The position numbers were made by a program, and so were the translations under genes. Below, piece by piece: positions 1 through 5,521 of a stretch of 8,577 nt of DNA. The stretch's first letter is position 1. The number at the start of each line of letters is the position of its first letter. Origin of the DNA: CAYLMM01 sp964646035 (GTDB taxonomy: Bacteria; Krumholzibacteriota; Krumholzibacteriia; LZORAL124-64-63). The DNA lies in assembly GCA_964646035.1 (NCBI GenBank), contig CAZYDJ010000120.1, positions 1-8,577 of the forward strand, in the 5' to 3' direction. The notes under the pieces were generated by a model. It searched no databases, was not told the DNA's origin, and saw only the letters and a program-made list of their open reading frames with translations.

Positions 1-556
1 AGGCGTAGCCCGACACCGCCATCCGCCCGTTGCGAGAGGCGCCGGAGACTGCGTTGATCATGCCGCCGCCGTCGGCGTCCACCAGGTTCAGACGCTGCGA
101 TCCGACAGGCTCGCCGTCCGTGGTGACCGTGACGAACGTGCCCGGCATCCGCTGCAGGAAGCAGACGTCTCCGCTCGGCGTCATGAAGATGGAATTGGGC
201 TCGCGCACTTCGCCCGGCCCCTCGCCTTCGCGTCCGACGTTGCCCTTGAACTCGCCGTCGGGACCGAAGACATGTGCGGTCGAGAGTTGGATGTCCATCA
301 AATAGATCGTGCCGTCGGAGTCCATGGTCGCGGCTTCGGGAACGCCGAAAAGAACTTCGGTGTCGTCTTCGCCGCCGCGGCGCCATTGCTCGACCAGCGG
401 CATCTCCTCTACCCCGTCGCGCGGCTCGACGCCGTTGACGATCCGCTCGGTCTGGTCGTCGGCGGCGATGGCGACGCCGGACATGACAGCGACCGCGATC
501 AGGGCCAGAGCCGAAATCATGAACAGAAACGGCAGTTGGCGACGAGATGACTGCAT
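1..556 (-). CDS. Secreted 6-bladed beta-propeller protein, N-terminal part (3' end outside window)
   Basis: The frame is open for 185 codons from an ATG at 556 to the window edge, so the C-terminus is missing. A ribosome binding site GGAGGA lies seven bases before the ATG. Residues 1-32 form a signal peptide: basic S-R-R near the start, a hydrophobic stretch at about 9-30, and a likely cut near A-I-A-A (29-32). The mature part has beta-propeller/NHL-like repeats: D-G-T-I-Y-L-M-D (81-88) followed by H-V-F-G-P-D-G-E-F (95-103), then G-R-E-G-E-G-P-G-E (108-116), the signature turn of the 6-bladed beta-propeller (DUF5128-like) family. A second blade starts near 121-134. Such proteins are exported to the envelope; ligand and role are generally unknown. 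A 27-codon gene and its terminator lie directly upstream on the same strand. I saw no clear promoter of its own in 557-650. Family call is firm, function unknown. Confidence 0.82.
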   Translation of the reverse strand, partial: MQSSRRQLPFLFMISALALIAVAVMSGVAIAADDQTERIVNGVEPRDGVEEMPLVEQWRRGGEDDTEVLFGVPEAATMDSDGTIYLMDIQLSTAHVFGPDGEFKGNVGREGEGPGEVREPNSIFMTPSGDVCFLQRMPGTFVTVTTDGEPVGSQRLNLVDADGGGMINAVSGASRNGRMAVSGYA

Positions 557-654
557 CGGGGTTCCTCCAATATAGGACTGGGAACAGGGAGCGGATTCCA
601 GCGAACTCCAACGTCTGACATTATTGAAAGTTTCGCTGCCCCAAGGTCCAGGAC

Positions 655-688
655 AAAAAAAGGGCGCCCCCGGAGGAAGGGACGCCCT
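655..688 (-). terminator. Rho-independent terminator of the small-peptide gene
   Basis: Read on the minus strand, nine base pairs with one bulged base (position 682) join 679-688 to 661-669 around a nine-base loop, followed directly by seven U (complement of A655-661). It lies 14 bases after the stop codon of the 27-codon ORF and about 100 bases before the beta-propeller start. It should end the small-peptide transcript, or gate read-through into the propeller gene. Confidence 0.8.
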
Positions 689-702
689 GACAGAGAGATG
701 CA

Positions 703-786
703 TCAGGTCCAGCGGGTGCTCTCACCTGAATCGGGGAACAAGGCACGTAAAAGCCACCCAACGATGCTTTTCAACTTGATGAACAT
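703..786 (-). CDS. Small amphipathic cationic peptide, 27 residues (unrecognised)
   Basis: I do not recognise this gene. ATG at 786, stop TGA at 703-705. The start is chosen because a purine-rich GGAGGGAG Shine-Dalgarno sequence ends about four bases before it; the longer in-frame ATG at 888 has no ribosome binding site and would place this Shine-Dalgarno inside the coding region. Residues 2-17 (F-I-K-L-K-S-I-V-G-W-L-L-R-A-L-F) can form an amphipathic helix with K4, S7 and R14 on one side and Ile, Val, Leu, Trp and Phe on the other. Pro18 ends the helix and a short polar tail with D19, E22 and R25 follows. There is no signal peptidase site. It has a candidate promoter, operator-like dyad and terminator, so it looks like a real unit. 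A membrane-active peptide, a peptide signal, a toxin or a regulatory leader peptide are all possible; nothing in the sequence decides between them. Confidence 0.5.
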   Translation of the reverse strand: MFIKLKSIVGWLLRALFPDSGESTRWT

Positions 787-823
787 GATGCTCCCTCCCT
801 CACATAGCGTATTCATATCTGAA

Positions 824-858
824 CCGATATTCGACTTTTTGATTTTACCACATATCGG
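824..858. promoter_or_regulatory. Inverted repeat flanking the small-gene promoter (candidate operator)
   Basis: CCGATAT at 824-830 and its exact complement ATATCGG at 852-858 are separated by 21 bases. The candidate -10 (842-847) lies between the arms. One arm sits in the -35/-10 spacer, the other just downstream of the expected start of transcription. The arm centres are 28 bp apart. This placement is typical of a repressor operator, but seven-base arms in AT-rich DNA can arise by chance. Confidence 0.4.
842..850 (-). promoter_or_regulatory. Candidate extended -10 promoter for the small-peptide gene
   Basis: The minus strand reads TGGTAAAAT, an extended -10 (TG-n-TAAAAT). No good -35 is found at 17 bp; TTGCTT lies at 19 bp. 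Transcription would begin near 835, giving a leader of about 50 bases before the ATG at 786. The area 800-900 is clearly AT-richer than the rest of the window. Confidence 0.4.
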
Positions 859-968
859 ATCCAATAAAGCAACAAAAATGCACGTCATTAACTATTTCGG
901 GACAACCGGAGAGCCTTCGCCCCGAGTGACAATCGGACGCACGTCGGGTCGGCGGCTTTTTTCTTCGC

Positions 969-1095
969 TACGGGCGGGGGCGGCTGATCGCGCCCCCCGG
1001 GGACGCATCGCGACGCAACGGGCGGCGGCGGATGAATGTGGTGAAGCGGAGCCTAAGTCCCCCGGGGGGTGCGATCAGCCGCCCCCGCCCCCGTA
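969..1095. repeat. 127-bp imperfect inverted repeat, two REP-like hairpins (REPIN/BIME-like)
   Basis: The arm at 969-1003 is the near-perfect complement of 1058-1095: about 34 pairs, one G-T pair, and length differences only in the G/C runs. The spacer at 1004-1057 is 54 bases. Each arm also folds alone: 976-982 pairs with 991-997 around GCTGATCG, and 1065-1071 with 1081-1086 plus C1080 around CGATCAGC-like bases. Two inverted hairpins with a spacer are the layout of REPIN/BIME elements, though I see no GTAG-type tetranucleotide or transposase. It fills most of the gene-free stretch between the ssb terminator and the small-gene promoter. Lacking a T tract, it is not a standard terminator. Confidence 0.65.
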
Positions 1096-1103
1096 TCACG
1101 CAC

Positions 1104-1131
1104 AAAAAAAAGGCGCCCCCGCAGGGGCGCC
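1104..1131 (-). terminator. Rho-independent terminator of ssb
   Basis: On the minus strand a perfect eight-pair stem, GGCGCCCC with GGGGCGCC (1124-1131 and 1112-1119), encloses a four-base loop and is followed by eight U (A1104-1111). It starts about 11 bases after the ssb stop codon. Confidence 0.92.
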
Positions 1132-1142
1132 CGGATTATCGC

Positions 1143-1610
1143 TCAGAACGGGAGATCATCATCCTCCCCCGGCATCGCCTGCGGCGCCTCCGGGAAAGGA
1201 TCGCTCTGCGGCGCCTGCTGCGCCTGGGGACGCTGCTGCGGCTGACCGCCGCCTTGTCCGCCTCCCTCGCCCTCGCCGGCCCGTCCGAGCATCTGCATGG
1301 TCTGCGCCACGATCTCGGTGGTGTAGCGCTTCTGACCCTGCTGATCCTCCCACTCACGGGTCTGCAGCCTGCCTTCGACATAGACCTGCTTGCCCTTGCG
1401 CAGGTACTGGCCGCAGATCTCGGCGAGACGGCCCCAGGCCACGATCCGATGCCACTCGGTGCGTTCCTGACGCTGTCCGCTCTGCTTGTCGGTCCACTGG
1501 TCCGTTGTGGCGATGCGGAAGGTAGTTACCGGAGTGTTGTTCTGGGTGTAGCGCTGCTCCGGGTCGGCACCGAGGTTGCCCACGATGATCGCCTTGTTCA
1601 CACTGGCCAT
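1143..1610 (-). CDS. ssb: Single-stranded DNA-binding protein SSB
   Basis: SSB coats single-stranded DNA during replication, repair and recombination and recruits partner proteins. At 155 residues it is normal length. The OB fold spans about 1-108, beginning S-V-N-K-A-I-I-V-G-N-L-G-A-D-P-E (3-18), with W39, W53 and W59 placed as in bacterial SSBs (E-W-H-R-I-V-A-W-G, 52-60). A flexible Gly/Gln/Pro linker (about 112-147) leads to the acidic tip E-D-D-D-L-P-F (149-155), the docking peptide for replication and repair partners. The ATG at 1610 has AGGAGG five bases upstream. The gene stands alone between the tRNA cluster terminator and its own terminator. A promoter must lie in 1611-1701 or upstream, but I see no convincing -35/-10 pair there. 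Confidence 0.97.
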   Translation of the reverse strand: MASVNKAIIVGNLGADPEQRYTQNNTPVTTFRIATTDQWTDKQSGQRQERTEWHRIVAWGRLAEICGQYLRKGKQVYVEGRLQTREWEDQQGQKRYTTEIVAQTMQMLGRAGEGEGGGQGGGQPQQRPQAQQAPQSDPFPEAPQAMPGEDDDLPF

Positions 1611-1701
1611 TCCGTCCTCCTGTGGGTGCGGCGGCTGGGCCGCCAGACGCGACTACTGACCCGATGTCACTCCACGGCGTCCGAGCGGCGCTCTCCGGAG
1701 C

Positions 1702-1730
1702 AAAAAAGACAAGCGGCCCCATCGGGCCGC
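1702..1730 (-). terminator. Rho-independent terminator after the tRNA cluster
   Basis: On the minus strand a perfect seven-pair stem (GCGGCCC with GGGCCGC, 1713-1719 and 1724-1730) has a four-base loop and is followed by TTGTC and then six T (1702-1707). It lies about 50 bases past the 3' end of tRNA-His and separates the tRNA transcript from ssb. Confidence 0.87.
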
Positions 1731-1779
1731 CTGCCGGAGTATGCCCGGCCGGCGGGCGACCGCGAGACCGGAGAAACGG

Positions 1780-1856
1780 TGGGGTGGATGATGGGATTCG
1801 AACCCACGACCACCTGGACCACAACCAGGGGCTCTGCCAACTGAGCTACATCCACC
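1780..1856 (-). tRNA. tRNA-His (GTG anticodon)
   Basis: The full cloverleaf is readable on the minus strand: seven-pair acceptor GTGGATG/CATCCAC, D arm with AGCTCAG, anticodon stem CCTGG/CCAGG with anticodon GTG at 1820-1822, and T arm with GGTTCGAATCC. The extra G at 1856 opposite C73 (1783) is the G-1 identity base of tRNA-His. CCA is encoded at 1780-1782. It is the last of three tRNAs in a row. Confidence 0.97.
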
Positions 1857-1871
1857 ACCAGCAAAGTCATC

Positions 1872-1948
1872 TGGCGCGCCTGGCAGGATTCGAACCTGCG
1901 ACCGCCGGATTAGAAGTCCGGTGCTCTATCCAGCTGAGCTACAGGCGC
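1872..1948 (-). tRNA. tRNA-Arg (TCT anticodon)
   Basis: The cloverleaf has acceptor GCGCCTG/CAGGCGC, anticodon stem CCGGA/TCCGG with anticodon TCT at 1912-1914, and T arm GCAGG-TTCGAAT-CCTGC. Discriminator G73 and encoded CCA (1872-1874) follow. It reads the rare AGA/AGG arginine codons. It sits 15 bases before tRNA-His on the same strand. Confidence 0.97.
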
Positions 1949-2040
1949 GACTCGCCAGGGCGATCCGCCGCCGTGCAGGCGCGGACCGGAATAATGGGCC
2001 AACGCCATGTCCCTGTCAAGGATAGGCGAAAGCTGGCGGA

Positions 2041-2117
2041 TGGTCGGGGCGGCGGGATTCGAACCCACGACTCCCTGCTCCCAAAGCAGGTGCGCTACCG
2101 GACTGCGCCACGCCCCG
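2041..2117 (-). tRNA. tRNA-Pro (TGG anticodon)
   Basis: Acceptor CGGGGCG/CGCCCCG begins with C1, as usual for bacterial tRNA-Pro. The anticodon stem CCTGC/GCAGG holds TGG at 2081-2083, and the T arm carries GGTTCGAATCC. A73 and encoded CCA (2041-2043) follow. It is the first tRNA of the Pro-Arg-His cluster; a 92-base spacer separates it from tRNA-Arg. Confidence 0.97.
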
Positions 2118-2271
2118 ACCGGGCGTACATCGGTCGGCGTTCAACCGCTCGAACCACGTCCCGGCATCGGGTCTCGATCGGGCTGCGCCCTCGCAAGGGG
2201 CGGTCCTGATCCCCAAATCCGCCTTCAGAACGTCCGCGATTAACTTTTAGAAGTACATCCGCCAACAGGTA

Positions 2272-2300
2272 TGGATAAACGGCGCCGGATGAGGTGTCAA
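2272..2300 (-). promoter_or_regulatory. Candidate sigma-70 promoter for the tRNA cluster
   Basis: The minus strand has a perfect TTGACA -35 (2295-2300), a 17-bp spacer, and a weaker -10 TATCCA (2272-2277). It lies directly behind the rdgB stop codon. Transcription from about 2265 would leave a leader of roughly 150 bases before tRNA-Pro, long for a tRNA unit and to be removed by processing. I see nothing else certain in 2118-2270; a GC hairpin near 2186-2205 lacks a T tract. Confidence 0.5.
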
Positions 2301-2307
2301 CTCCGGT

Positions 2308-3330
2308 TCACTTTCCAACCCGATAAGACTCCCTCACGGCGTCGATCAATTTGCTCAGGGCCCTCCCGCGATGGCTCAGCGCGTTCTTCTCCGCCGGCTC
2401 CAGTTCGGCCAGGGTGCGGTCCAAATCCCGGGGCTTGAAGACAGGATCGTAGCCGAATCCGCGTCCGCCGCGTGGATGGCGGATGATATCGCCCCATACC
2501 CGGCCCTCGGCCGAGATCTCGCACCAGATTTGCTGGTTCGTCTCGCGTCCCGGCGCCTCGGCCGGCAGCCCGGTTGGCGAGACTGTGGTCCGGACCCGGG
2601 TGTCGTCCCTGCCTGCGGCGGTCCAGATGCGCGTATCGGGCAAGCGGATGGCGGACCAAGGGGCGTCGGCCGGCCTGCGGCCGTCTCTCAACGGCGCGGT
2701 CAGGCGTTCGATCAGTCCCTCGATTCTCCCGGCGTCGATACCGGGAGCCGGATGCAGCGGCAAGGCCCAGGACACGTAGGATTCCCAGGCAGCGCGTCGA
2801 TCGGAAATACCGGACCAGAAGTCGTCCTCGGCGGCCGGATCCTTGATGTGGATGGCCCTTGCGAAAGGATCGTGGAGCCAGCGTCCGCGAGCGTCGCCGT
2901 CGACGAACGCTCCGCGAGCGACATCGACCGGGCGCGGATCGACCCAGGCCACCGCCGAGACGAAACTGGCCTCGCGGAAACCGTCGGGGACGTCCCGCAT
3001 CAGATCCGTCAACAGATCCGAATTATCGGAGTAGGTGGCGTCGGGACCGGCGAAGCGGGCCGCGAAGATGTCGGGCAGGTTCTCCAAGGCCCGCACTCGC
3101 AGGGAAGTGTCGTCGGCGACGCTGATTTCACCGGTATAGGCCGCGGTGGCGATGGCCTTGCGGCTGGCGTTGCCGAGGATCGTGGTGCCGTCCTCGATGA
3201 TGTCCGGCAGATCGGAATAATCCGCCGCCGACCTGATATCGAAAGGCAGCCCCTCGGTCAGTTCGCGCATCTCCCGCAACTTGTCCGGGTTGCGGCTGGC
3301 CAGTACGACCACGCGCTGTTCGATTTCCAT
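2308..3330 (-). CDS. rdgB: RdgB/HAM1-type non-canonical purine NTP pyrophosphatase with large internal insertion
   Basis: The family hydrolyses dITP, ITP and XTP to the monophosphate, keeping deaminated purines out of nucleic acids. The N-terminal half shows S-R-N-P-D-K-L-R-E (12-20), E-D-G-T-T with G-N-A (47-55), A-D-D (72-74) and A-R-F-A-G (91-95). The C-terminal half shows G-F-G-Y-D-P-V-F (291-298), A-E-L (308-310) and K-N-A-L-S-H-R (315-321). Two oddities: the normal D-D-S-G-L is D-D-T-S-L here, and the gap between R-E-A-S-F (119-123) and G-F-G-Y-D-P is about 170 residues instead of about 40, giving 340 residues rather than about 200. The extra segment (about 141-270, Trp- and Arg-rich) matches nothing I know. 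No frameshift is needed. The ATG follows rph by 20 bases and has GGGAGAG. It is the last gene of the operon. Family certain; normal activity unproven. Confidence 0.88.
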   Translation of the reverse strand: MEIEQRVVVLASRNPDKLREMRELTEGLPFDIRSAADYSDLPDIIEDGTTILGNASRKAIATAAYTGEISVADDTSLRVRALENLPDIFAARFAGPDATYSDNSDLLTDLMRDVPDGFREASFVSAVAWVDPRPVDVARGAFVDGDARGRWLHDPFARAIHIKDPAAEDDFWSGISDRRAAWESYVSWALPLHPAPGIDAGRIEGLIERLTAPLRDGRRPADAPWSAIRLPDTRIWTAAGRDDTRVRTTVSPTGLPAEAPGRETNQQIWCEISAEGRVWGDIIRHPRGGRGFGYDPVFKPRDLDRTLAELEPAEKNALSHRGRALSKLIDAVRESYRVGK

Positions 3331-3350
3331 CTCTCTCCCGGCAGCGCGGA

Positions 3351-4061
3351 TCAGGTATCCAGGATCTTGCGCTGCAATTCGATCAGCTTGTCGATGCCGC
3401 CCGCGGCCATGTCGAGCATCTTGTCAAGCTGCTCGCGCGAGAAGGGTTTCTGCTCGGCCGTGCCCTGGACCTCGATCAGTCCGCCGCCTTCGGCCATGAT
3501 GATGTTCATGTCCGTGCCGGCTCGCGAATCCTCGGCATAATCCAGGTCGACGATGACCTCGTCGTCGACGATGCCCAGGCTCAGTGCGCCGACCAGGCCG
3601 CTCATCGGATGACGGCGCAGCTTGAGTCTTTGCAATGCGTCGAACAGGGCCACCGACGCGCCGTTGATCGCGGCGCAGCGAGTGCCGCCGTCCGCCCGGA
3701 TCACGTCGCAGTCCAGGGTGATGGTCAACTCGCCAAGGCTGTTCAGGTCGGTCACCGAGCGCAGGCTGCGGCCGATCAGGCGCTGGATCTCCATCGTCCG
3801 GCCGCCCTGCCCCCCGACCGCGGCTTCGCGACGGGTGCGCTCGCCGGTCGAGCGGGGCAGCATGCCGTATTCGGCGGTGACCCAGCCCTGGCCCCGCCCG
3901 CGCAGCCAGGGCGGAACCCCGGAGCTGATGCTGGCGGTACAGATCACGCGGGTGTCGCCCATCTCTATCAGCACCGAGCCTTCGGCTTGGGGCAGATAAT
4001 CACGGGTGATCCGGACCGGTCGGAGCTGGTTGGGCTTGCGTTCGTTGGCGCGGCGGGTCAC
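3351..4061 (-). CDS. rph: Ribonuclease PH
   Basis: RNase PH is a phosphate-dependent exoribonuclease that trims tRNA 3' ends and forms a hexamer. I place the start at the GTG at 4059-4061, 11 bases after the murI stop, because AAGGAAG sits just ahead of it. The upstream ATG at 4100 would overlap murI and add 13 residues atypical of the family. The 236 residues match the usual length of about 240. Motifs: A-E-G-S-V-L-I (26-32), G-W-V-T-A-E-Y-G-M-L-P-R (59-70), G-R-T-M-E-I-Q-R-L-I-G-R (87-98, with the phosphate-binding Arg at 88), D-C-D-V-I-R-A-D-G-G-T-R (117-128), and D-Y-A-E-D-S with G-T-D (174-184), whose D178 and D184 correspond to metal-binding residues of the family. Linkage to rdgB is common in bacteria. 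With CCA encoded in all four tRNAs here, it probably removes bases beyond CCA. Confidence 0.96.
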   Translation of the reverse strand: MTRRANERKPNQLRPVRITRDYLPQAEGSVLIEMGDTRVICTASISSGVPPWLRGRGQGWVTAEYGMLPRSTGERTRREAAVGGQGGRTMEIQRLIGRSLRSVTDLNSLGELTITLDCDVIRADGGTRCAAINGASVALFDALQRLKLRRHPMSGLVGALSLGIVDDEVIVDLDYAEDSRAGTDMNIIMAEGGGLIEVQGTAEQKPFSREQLDKMLDMAAGGIDKLIELQRKILDT

Positions 4062-4072
4062 GGCGCTTCCTT

Positions 4073-4903
4073 TCACTGTCCGGCGGGGCGCGTGTCGCAC
4101 TCCCGCTCGTCGAGATTGACTGTTTCCACGCTGGAGATCGAGCGACCGAGGAATCGCTCGCCGATCTCCTTGAATTTCCAGGGCAGGTCGCTCAGCCAGA
4201 ACGACAGCTTGCCGGCCGGGCCGTCGGCGGGGCGCAGCAGATCAGCGGCGGCCAGCTTGGCGGCGGCCGCCTCGGCCAGGGCCTCGGCTGAATCGACAAG
4301 CGCGACAGCGGGCCCCATCGCCCGCGCCAGCACATCCTTGAGCAACGGGTAGTGTGTACAGCCGAGGATCAGGGTATCGATGCCTGCTTCACGCAGCGGC
4401 GACACATACTCCTCGACGACCTGTTCGGTCACCGTGTGATCGATCATTCCTTCTTCGACCAGAGGCACCAGAAGGGGCGTCTCCCGGGCGAAGACCCGGT
4501 CCTCGCCGATCACGGCGGCCAGAGCGGCCTGGTAGCGGCCGCTGGTAATCGTGCCGCGGGTGGCGATGACTCCGACCGGCCCGCCCCTGGTGCGGCGGAG
4601 CGCCGTCTCGACGCCGGGCCGGATGACGCCCAGCACCGGCACCGGGATGCTTTCTTCGAGGTAGCCCAGCGCGAACGCCGAGGCGGTGTTGCAGGCGACC
4701 ACGACCATCTTGACGCCCAGCGAACAGAGGAACTCCGAATCCTGACGGGCGAAGATACGCACAGTGCGACCGCCCTTGCTGCCGTAGGGCAACCGGGCCG
4801 TGTCGCCGAAATAGACGAGATCCTCGGCCGGCAGGCGCTCGTTCAGCGCCCGCAGGACCGTCAATCCGCCCAGTCCGGAATCAAAGACACCGATCGGGCC
4901 CAC
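4073..4903 (-). CDS. murI: Glutamate racemase
   Basis: MurI makes D-glutamate from L-glutamate for peptidoglycan, in the cytoplasm and without cofactor. The 276 residues are normal length. Signatures: G-V-F-D-S-G-L-G-G-L (5-14, with D8 and S9), P-Y-G-S (39-42), V-A-C-N-T-A-S (69-75, catalytic C71), E150 in L-V-E-E-G, and L-G-C-T-H-Y-P-L-L (180-188, catalytic C182 with H184). The start is GTG at 4901-4903, abutting the stop codon of the preceding gene (TGA-GTG); GGAGGT lies eight bases upstream, so translation is probably coupled. The last 40 or so residues (F-W-L-S-D and onward) form an extended tail with an acidic end. It supplies precursor in the same operon as a cell-wall amidase. Confidence 0.96.
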   Translation of the reverse strand: MGPIGVFDSGLGGLTVLRALNERLPAEDLVYFGDTARLPYGSKGGRTVRIFARQDSEFLCSLGVKMVVVACNTASAFALGYLEESIPVPVLGVIRPGVETALRRTRGGPVGVIATRGTITSGRYQAALAAVIGEDRVFARETPLLVPLVEEGMIDHTVTEQVVEEYVSPLREAGIDTLILGCTHYPLLKDVLARAMGPAVALVDSAEALAEAAAAKLAAADLLRPADGPAGKLSFWLSDLPWKFKEIGERFLGRSISSVETVNLDERECDTRPAGQ

Positions 4904-5521
4904 TCAGCGCCACCTCCGCAACTCGAACGGGCTTTCCATGCCGTAATGCCCGGCCAGGGTCTCCACCTGGGCGCCGTCCACGAGCAGGGTGCAGGTCTCG
5001 ATCTCGGGGAAGTTGATCCCCACGGTTGTGAGAATGGACGCCAGTGTGGCGTGCTCGGAAGCGGAACCGCCGGGATGTGCGGTCACTAGTTCGCGGCTGA
5101 AATCGATCACGGCGCTCCGGGCCTGCGGGTCATAGAACGCGGATTTGATTTCCGTGCCTTCGGGCAGAGCCGAGACGCCGGATCCGGTGCGCGGCCCCTC
5201 GGCCAGGGCGCGGACGACCGCCAGCAGATCCTCGTCCATCCGGCTGCGGCTCGGCAGCTGGCGCTCCTCGGTGACGGTGCCGGTCGCGTCCCGGTTCGGG
5301 AAGACCAGCACCACGCCGCGGGTGCCGCTGAGATTCTCGACATCGGCATCGGTCCTGACCAACGATCCCTCTTCGCCGGGAGCTCGGCTCAGATGCCAGA
5401 GCACGCCGGCGACCAGCAGGACCAATGCACCGATGATAGCGGCCAAGGCCCACCATAAGCCGCGGTTCGACCTGGCCGCGGCAGCGGTCCGTCGCGGTCG
5501 TTTTCCATCGGCTGTGGTCAT
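4904..5521 (-). CDS. Membrane-anchored GerMN-domain protein
   Basis: The 205 residues comprise a basic N-terminus (K7-R20), one transmembrane segment rich in Ala, Leu, Val and Trp (about 22-44), and an extracytoplasmic GerMN domain (about 68-195). Domain marks are V-V-L-V-F-P-N (70-76), L-L-A-V-V-R-A-L-A-E-G-P (99-110), L-P-E-G-T-E-I (119-125), A-V-I-D-F-S (137-142) and the late T-L-L-V-D-G motif (178-183). In B. subtilis GerM acts in sporulation and germination; outside spore formers GerMN proteins are generally envelope proteins of unclear role. Nothing in the window suggests sporulation. Its ATG overlaps the amidase stop (ATGA) with AAGGAGGAG upstream, so the two are probably translationally coupled. 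Gene order with murI and rph matches the B. subtilis racE-gerM-rph region. Substrate or partner unknown. Confidence 0.88.
   Translation of the reverse strand: MTTADGKRPRRTAAAARSNRGLWWALAAIIGALVLLVAGVLWHLSRAPGEEGSLVRTDADVENLSGTRGVVLVFPNRDATGTVTEERQLPSRSRMDEDLLAVVRALAEGPRTGSGVSALPEGTEIKSAFYDPQARSAVIDFSRELVTAHPGGSASEHATLASILTTVGINFPEIETCTLLVDGAQVETLAGHYGMESPFELRRWR

Noticed and set aside
703..888. 61-codon version of the small-peptide ORF starting at 888
   Set aside because: No Shine-Dalgarno at 888, it would begin upstream of the likely transcription start, and the strong GGAGGGAG points to the ATG at 786.
2186..2205. GC-rich hairpin between rdgB and tRNA-Pro as an rdgB terminator
   Set aside because: The stem is only about five pairs and has no T tract on either strand.
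698..2209. Several overlapping plus-strand open frames across the inverted repeat, ssb and tRNAs
   Set aside because: They run through a terminator, a repeat, ssb antisense and tRNA genes, and their products are low-complexity Pro/Arg/Ala-rich sequence.
2371..3540. Long plus-strand open frame of 389 codons opposite rdgB and rph
   Set aside because: It is antisense to two genes with clear family motifs, has no family resemblance and no ribosome binding site of note; such frames are common opposite GC-rich genes.
4352..5089. Plus-strand open frame of 245 codons opposite murI and the GerMN gene
   Set aside because: Antisense shadow of two well-supported genes with no recognisable domain.
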